A stretch of DNA of 38,805 nucleotides, from assembly GCA_902776975.1 (NCBI GenBank), contig CACYSI010000026.1:1-38805 (forward strand). The letters run 5' to 3'. The position numbers and the translations under genes are program-made. Every line of letters starts with the position of its first letter. Position 1 is the stretch's first letter. The stretch is from an uncultured Ruminococcus sp. (lineage in GTDB: Bacteria > Bacillota > Clostridia > Oscillospirales > Acutalibacteraceae). A model generated the notes under the pieces. It was given only the letters and a program-made list of their open reading frames with translations. It was not told where the DNA came from and ran no database searches. This document shows positions 35,712-38,805 of this stretch, in pieces.

Positions 35712-35849
35712 GCACATTTACCTTTCGATAGCAAGATTGATAATCATTTTACCACTTTGAGCCTGTTTTTGCAACATATAAAACAAAAATGAAAAATAAA
35801 ATTGGCTATATTGTTCAAATATAATTATAATATTTGTAGAAAAAGTGAA

Positions 35850-35878
35850 TTGAAGATTCTTGTGTTATTTGGTATACT
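35850..35878 (+). promoter_or_regulatory. Promoter of the dockerin amylase
   Basis: TTGAAG (35850-35855) and TATACT (35873-35878) are 17 nt apart. The 5' leader of about 55 nt contains a hairpin, GATAGCCG with CGGTTATC (35903-35923), and a strong AGGAGG ribosome-binding site. Confidence 0.7.
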
Positions 35879-35940
35879 AACTATGAGGAATACTCAGATT
35901 ATGATAGCCGTTTTACGGTTATCCATTTAGGAGGAAAATT

Positions 35941-38118
35941 ATGAAAATGAAACGAGTATTAAGCGTACTGCTCGCAGCAATCATCGTTGTTTCGTGCTTC
36001 GCGGTTGCTTCGGTAGCCGTATCCGGCGCGAGCGCTGATGTCGCGGCGTCAGGCTCTGCGTACGACAGTATGCAGACAGCAATCTCAGCCGAAAACGGCT
36101 ACGGATTGTCTGAGACAGTAGACCAGGGTACTATTATCCAGGCATGGAACTGGTCGTTCAAAAACATCGAGGCAAATCTTGAGAAGCTCGCTTCTCAGGG
36201 CTTTACTACCATTCAGGTATCGCCTCCCAATGAGATCAAAAAGGCTACTAAGGGCGTTAAAGTGACTGCCGGCGATACTAACGGTTGGTGGATGTTCTAT
36301 CAGCCCGTAGGTTTCCAGCTCAACGAGAGCACCGATAACGCTCTGGGCACCAAGTCTGAGTTCGTATCTATGTGCCAAAAGGCTCATCAGCTCGGACTGA
36401 AGATCATCGTCGACGCGGTTATCAACCATGTCGGTACCAAGGACGGTACTCCCGACAGCGACAGCTCTGTTATGAATCACGTTAATGATAAAGTCAAGAC
36501 CTTTGAGCCTGTGCTCTACAATAACCAGCTGTTCCATTCTCCGTGGAAGAAGATGCAGTATATTGAGAGCAACGCTTCTCAGTATGATTCTACATACGAC
36601 CTTACCCGCAACTGCACCTCCGGTCTGCCCGATCTTAAGACTGAGGATCAGCGCGTTCAGGATATGATCTATGAGTATCTTGAAGAGCTTATCGAGTCCG
36701 GCGCCGACGGCTTCCGTTTCGACGCTGCTAAGCACATCGAGACTCCCGATGATATCAGCAGCCTGAGATCCGACTTCTGGACAGATACTCTGGTAAAGGT
36801 AAAGAACAAGTATTCCGACAGAGAGATCTACGCTTACGGCGAGATCCTTAACACTTGCGGTATTAACCGTCCCTTCAGCATGTATACCAAGCTGTTCGAT
36901 GTAACAGACTCCAGTTCTTATTGGAGCATCAAGGACGCTGTTGTCAAGGGCGGCTCAAACGGCAACGCTATTCCTTACTATCCCAACGCAAACTTCACAA
37001 GCAAGAACGTTGTTCAGTGGGATGAGTCTCACGATACTTACTGCGACGGCAACACCAGCGGCTTGACTTCTTTACAGCGCGGTAAGATCTGGGCTCTCGT
37101 AGCAGGTCGTAAGGACATCAGCTGCGTATACTTCGCTCGTCCCGATGACGGCACCAGCACCGGCGCGATGAACAACGTCACTCTCGGCGAAGCTAAGTCA
37201 ACATCGTGGGCAAACGCTACAACCAAGGCTGTCAACCAGTTCAACAACTACTTCATCGGTCAGGATGAGTACTGCTCAAGCTCAGGCGGCACAGCCTGGA
37301 TCGAGAGAGGTTCAACAGGCGCGATTATCGTAAACCTCGGCGGCACAACCTCCAAGAGCGTATCTCTTACAAACCACAAGCTTACAAACGGCACATACAA
37401 GGATGCTATCACAGGCAACACCTTTACTGTAAGCGGCGGCAAGATCTCCGGTTCTGTAGGCAGCACAGGCGTAGCGTGCATCTATGAGAACAATGCGACT
37501 CCCACAGAGAAGCCTACCGATCCTCCCGTAACCTATGTTCTCGGCGATATCGACGAGACAAACGAGGTAGACAATGTTGACGCTACCTATATCCTCCGCT
37601 ATGCTATCGGCGTAGTTAAGTCTATCACCGACAAGCAGGTATTAGAAGGCGACGTTGACGGAGATAAGGCTGTTACAGTTATCGACGCTACATACATCCA
37701 GCGTTATGCTGTTAAGATGTCAACACCTTACGCTATTGGTGAGACAAAGGTTGTTGAAGGCGGTCAGATCCCGACTCAGAAACCTACAACACAGACACCC
37801 ACTACACAGACTCCTACAACACAGGAGCCCACAACTTACAATCCTCCCACAACACATGAAGTCGGCGATACAGTCACACTGTACTTCTCCAACAACAAGG
37901 GTTGGGATGGCGTAAACGTATACATGTGGTCTGAAGGCGGCGAGTCCACCGCATGGCCCGGCGTTGCGGCTACATATGTAGTATACCAGTGTTATCTTCA
38001 ACGGCTCAGGCGGCCAGACAGAGGACGTAGACGTTGCTTCCGCCGCTGCTCAGGGCTGCGGTCTGTACTGCTTAGATACACAGAACGACCTCGGTCACTT
38101 CTTGGTAGGTTATTATGA
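35941..38118 (+). CDS. Secreted alpha-amylase (GH13, AmyE-like) with dockerin; frame broken in the first CBM
   Basis: An extracellular alpha-1,4-glucan hydrolase. Signal peptide at about 1-30; GH13 catalytic domain 60-490 resembling B. subtilis AmyE, with DAVINH (158-163), FRFDAAKH with nucleophile D261, YGEIL with acid/base E301 and ESHD with D365. A type I dockerin spans about 534-602 (GDIDETNEVDNVDATYI and GDVDGDKAVTVIDATYI repeats), so the enzyme likely docks to a cohesin scaffold as in amylosomes. A Thr/Pro-rich linker and a CBM26-like module follow. The module frame is lost after VAATYV at 37980; the codons from there to the stop at 38118 are out of frame and not native. Coding continues in two other frames (see the next entries). 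It is therefore damaged or misassembled 3' of the dockerin. Confidence 0.9.
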   Translation: MKMKRVLSVLLAAIIVVSCFAVASVAVSGASADVAASGSAYDSMQTAISAENGYGLSETVDQGTIIQAWNWSFKNIEANLEKLASQGFTTIQVSPPNEIKKATKGVKVTAGDTNGWWMFYQPVGFQLNESTDNALGTKSEFVSMCQKAHQLGLKIIVDAVINHVGTKDGTPDSDSSVMNHVNDKVKTFEPVLYNNQLFHSPWKKMQYIESNASQYDSTYDLTRNCTSGLPDLKTEDQRVQDMIYEYLEELIESGADGFRFDAAKHIETPDDISSLRSDFWTDTLVKVKNKYSDREIYAYGEILNTCGINRPFSMYTKLFDVTDSSSYWSIKDAVVKGGSNGNAIPYYPNANFTSKNVVQWDESHDTYCDGNTSGLTSLQRGKIWALVAGRKDISCVYFARPDDGTSTGAMNNVTLGEAKSTSWANATTKAVNQFNNYFIGQDEYCSSSGGTAWIERGSTGAIIVNLGGTTSKSVSLTNHKLTNGTYKDAITGNTFTVSGGKISGSVGSTGVACIYENNATPTEKPTDPPVTYVLGDIDETNEVDNVDATYILRYAIGVVKSITDKQVLEGDVDGDKAVTVIDATYIQRYAVKMSTPYAIGETKVVEGGQIPTQKPTTQTPTTQTPTTQEPTTYNPPTTHEVGDTVTLYFSNNKGWDGVNVYMWSEGGESTAWPGVAATYVVYQCYLQRLRRPDRGRRRCFRRCSGLRSVLLRYTERPRSLLGRLL

Positions 38119-38155
38119 ATATGTAGGTCCCACAGAGGGCGGCGACAAGCCCACG
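37834..38155 (+). repeat. Tandem CBM26 repeat, copy 1
   Basis: A unit of 322 bp: linker plus starch-binding module. Its first 147 bp match copy 2 with one mismatch, and the remainder matches less closely. Against copy 2 it lacks 13 nt at 37980. Confidence 0.85.
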
Positions 38156-38365
38156 ACTTACAATCCTCCCACAACACATGAAGTCGGCGATACAGTCACA
38201 CTTTACTTCTCCAACAACAAGGGTTGGGATGGCGTAAACGTATACATGTGGTCTGAAGGCGGCGAGTCCACCGCATGGCCCGGCGTTGCGGCTACATATG
38301 TATGGATACCAACCAGTATACCAGTGTTATTTTCAACGGCTCAGGCGGCCAGACAGAGGACGTAG
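37982..38365 (+). pseudogene. Amylase continuation in a second frame: end of CBM copy 1 and most of copy 2
   Basis: From 37982 the native amylase frame resumes (TSVIFNGSGGQTEDVDVAS, then LGHFLVGYYEYVGPTEGG and the next linker and CBM up to VAATYV at 38301), with no start codon of its own and a TAG immediately upstream. After 38301 this frame again becomes non-native, ending at 38365. It is the middle part of the broken amylase, not an independent gene. Confidence 0.7.
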
Positions 38366-38460
38366 ACGTTGCTTCCGCTGCTGCTCAGGGTTGCGGTCTG
38401 TATTGTCTTGATGACAAGAATGACCTCGGTCACTATCTCGTAGGTTATTATGAGTACACG
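38156..38460 (+). repeat. Tandem CBM26 repeat, copy 2
   Basis: Second unit of the duplicated starch-binding module; offset 322 bp from copy 1 before the indel and 335 bp after it. Confidence 0.8.
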
Positions 38461-38805
38461 GGCACAACAAGCGGAAACAACAATACCGAAGAAACTCAGG
38501 GTCAGGGAAATCAGGGCGACAATACAGGCGTATCCTTCCTGCTCACAGATAACTTCGGTTGGGGTACCGCTTATGTTTACGCATGGGACGACGCCGGTAA
38601 TAAGCTCAACGGCGAATGGCCCGGCTCAGCTCAGGCAGAGACTATCGTAAACGACTACGGCGAGACTCAGTTCAGATGCTATGTTCCCGACGGCGCTACC
38701 GGCGTTATCCTCAGCAACGGCAACGGCGCACAGACTGAGGACATCACCGACTTCGGTACCTATGACGGTTACTGGATGGACGGTTCCAAAAATGACCTCG
38801 GACAT
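38302..38805 (+). CDS. Amylase 3' part in a third frame: end of CBM copy 2 and a third, intact CBM (3' partial)
   Basis: The frame from MDTNQYTSVIFNGSGG at 38302 is open to the window end. It finishes copy 2, passes a Gly/Asn/Gln linker (SGNNNTEETQGQGNQGDN), and encodes a third, more divergent CBM26-like module (VSFLLTDNFGWGTAYVYAWDDAG...WPGSA...VILSNGNGAQTEDI) that is complete in its core. Comparison with this module shows that copies 1 and 2 each lack about 14 residues after WPGVAATYV. It is 3' partial. It would not be translated from the amylase start unless the sequence has errors. Confidence 0.7.
   Translation, partial: MDTNQYTSVIFNGSGGQTEDVDVASAAAQGCGLYCLDDKNDLGHYLVGYYEYTGTTSGNNNTEETQGQGNQGDNTGVSFLLTDNFGWGTAYVYAWDDAGNKLNGEWPGSAQAETIVNDYGETQFRCYVPDGATGVILSNGNGAQTEDITDFGTYDGYWMDGSKNDLGH

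Noticed and set aside
37970-37990. Programmed ribosomal frameshift in the amylase
   Set aside because: No slippery heptamer or downstream pseudoknot is seen; a TAG lies at the junction and the break coincides with an indel between repeats.

Overview
The window looks like a chromosomal segment of a spore-forming, starch-degrading member of the Clostridia, most likely Ruminococcus or a close relative (Oscillospiraceae). The evidence is a full spoIIIAA-AH operon, an L27 with a cleavable N-terminal extension next to the protease Prp, Mini-RNase III, and a secreted AmyE-like amylase carrying a dockerin and CBM26-like starch-binding modules, as in the amylosome of Ruminococcus bromii. Most of it is core genome in tight operons with recognisable sigma-A promoters and hairpin terminators. 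I see no tRNA or rRNA gene, no CRISPR array, no prophage and no transposase.

Layout. 1-4.4 kb: 3' part of an S1-domain protein (rpsA, possibly fused to ispH upstream), a YwlG-family protein, an HD-domain protein and ligA. 4.4-4.65 kb: a 257-bp transposase-free palindromic (MITE-like) element that begins in the last codons of ligA. 4.7-9.3 kb: the spoIIIA operon behind a SigE-type promoter. 9.5-11.6 kb (minus): an intracellular type I pullulanase. 11.9-18.1 kb: nusB, a TsaD/Kae1-like protein, xseA and dnaE. 18.2-21 kb: pfkA, a MORN-repeat protein and an acidic lipoprotein. 21.2-23 kb: lgt and folD. 23-25.9 kb: rplU-prp-rpmA, then obgE and mrnC. 25.9-28.2 kb: a YitT-family membrane protein, then rpsF-ssb-rpsR.

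28.4-34.1 kb (minus) is a molybdenum block: modA-modB-modC-moaA-moaC-MOSC-moeA-like-mog/moaB. It imports molybdate and makes or inserts molybdopterin cofactor, but has no moaD, moaE or molybdoenzyme. It is divergent from an IclR-family regulator. The two promoters have overlapping -35 boxes and are flanked by two palindromes spaced 21 bp, a strong candidate for a dedicated control switch. 35-35.7 kb holds two small membrane proteins. 35.9 kb to the end is the dockerin amylase, whose reading frame breaks twice inside tandemly duplicated starch-binding modules; the gene runs off the window.

The most interesting points are: an exact 21-bp tandem duplication in rpmA that duplicates the Prp cleavage motif of L27; the IclR/mod divergon; the twice-frameshifted, duplicated CBM region of the amylase; the MITE-like element that appears to supply the ligA stop codon; and an apparently orphan strong promoter in a small inverted-repeat block downstream of the pullulanase.
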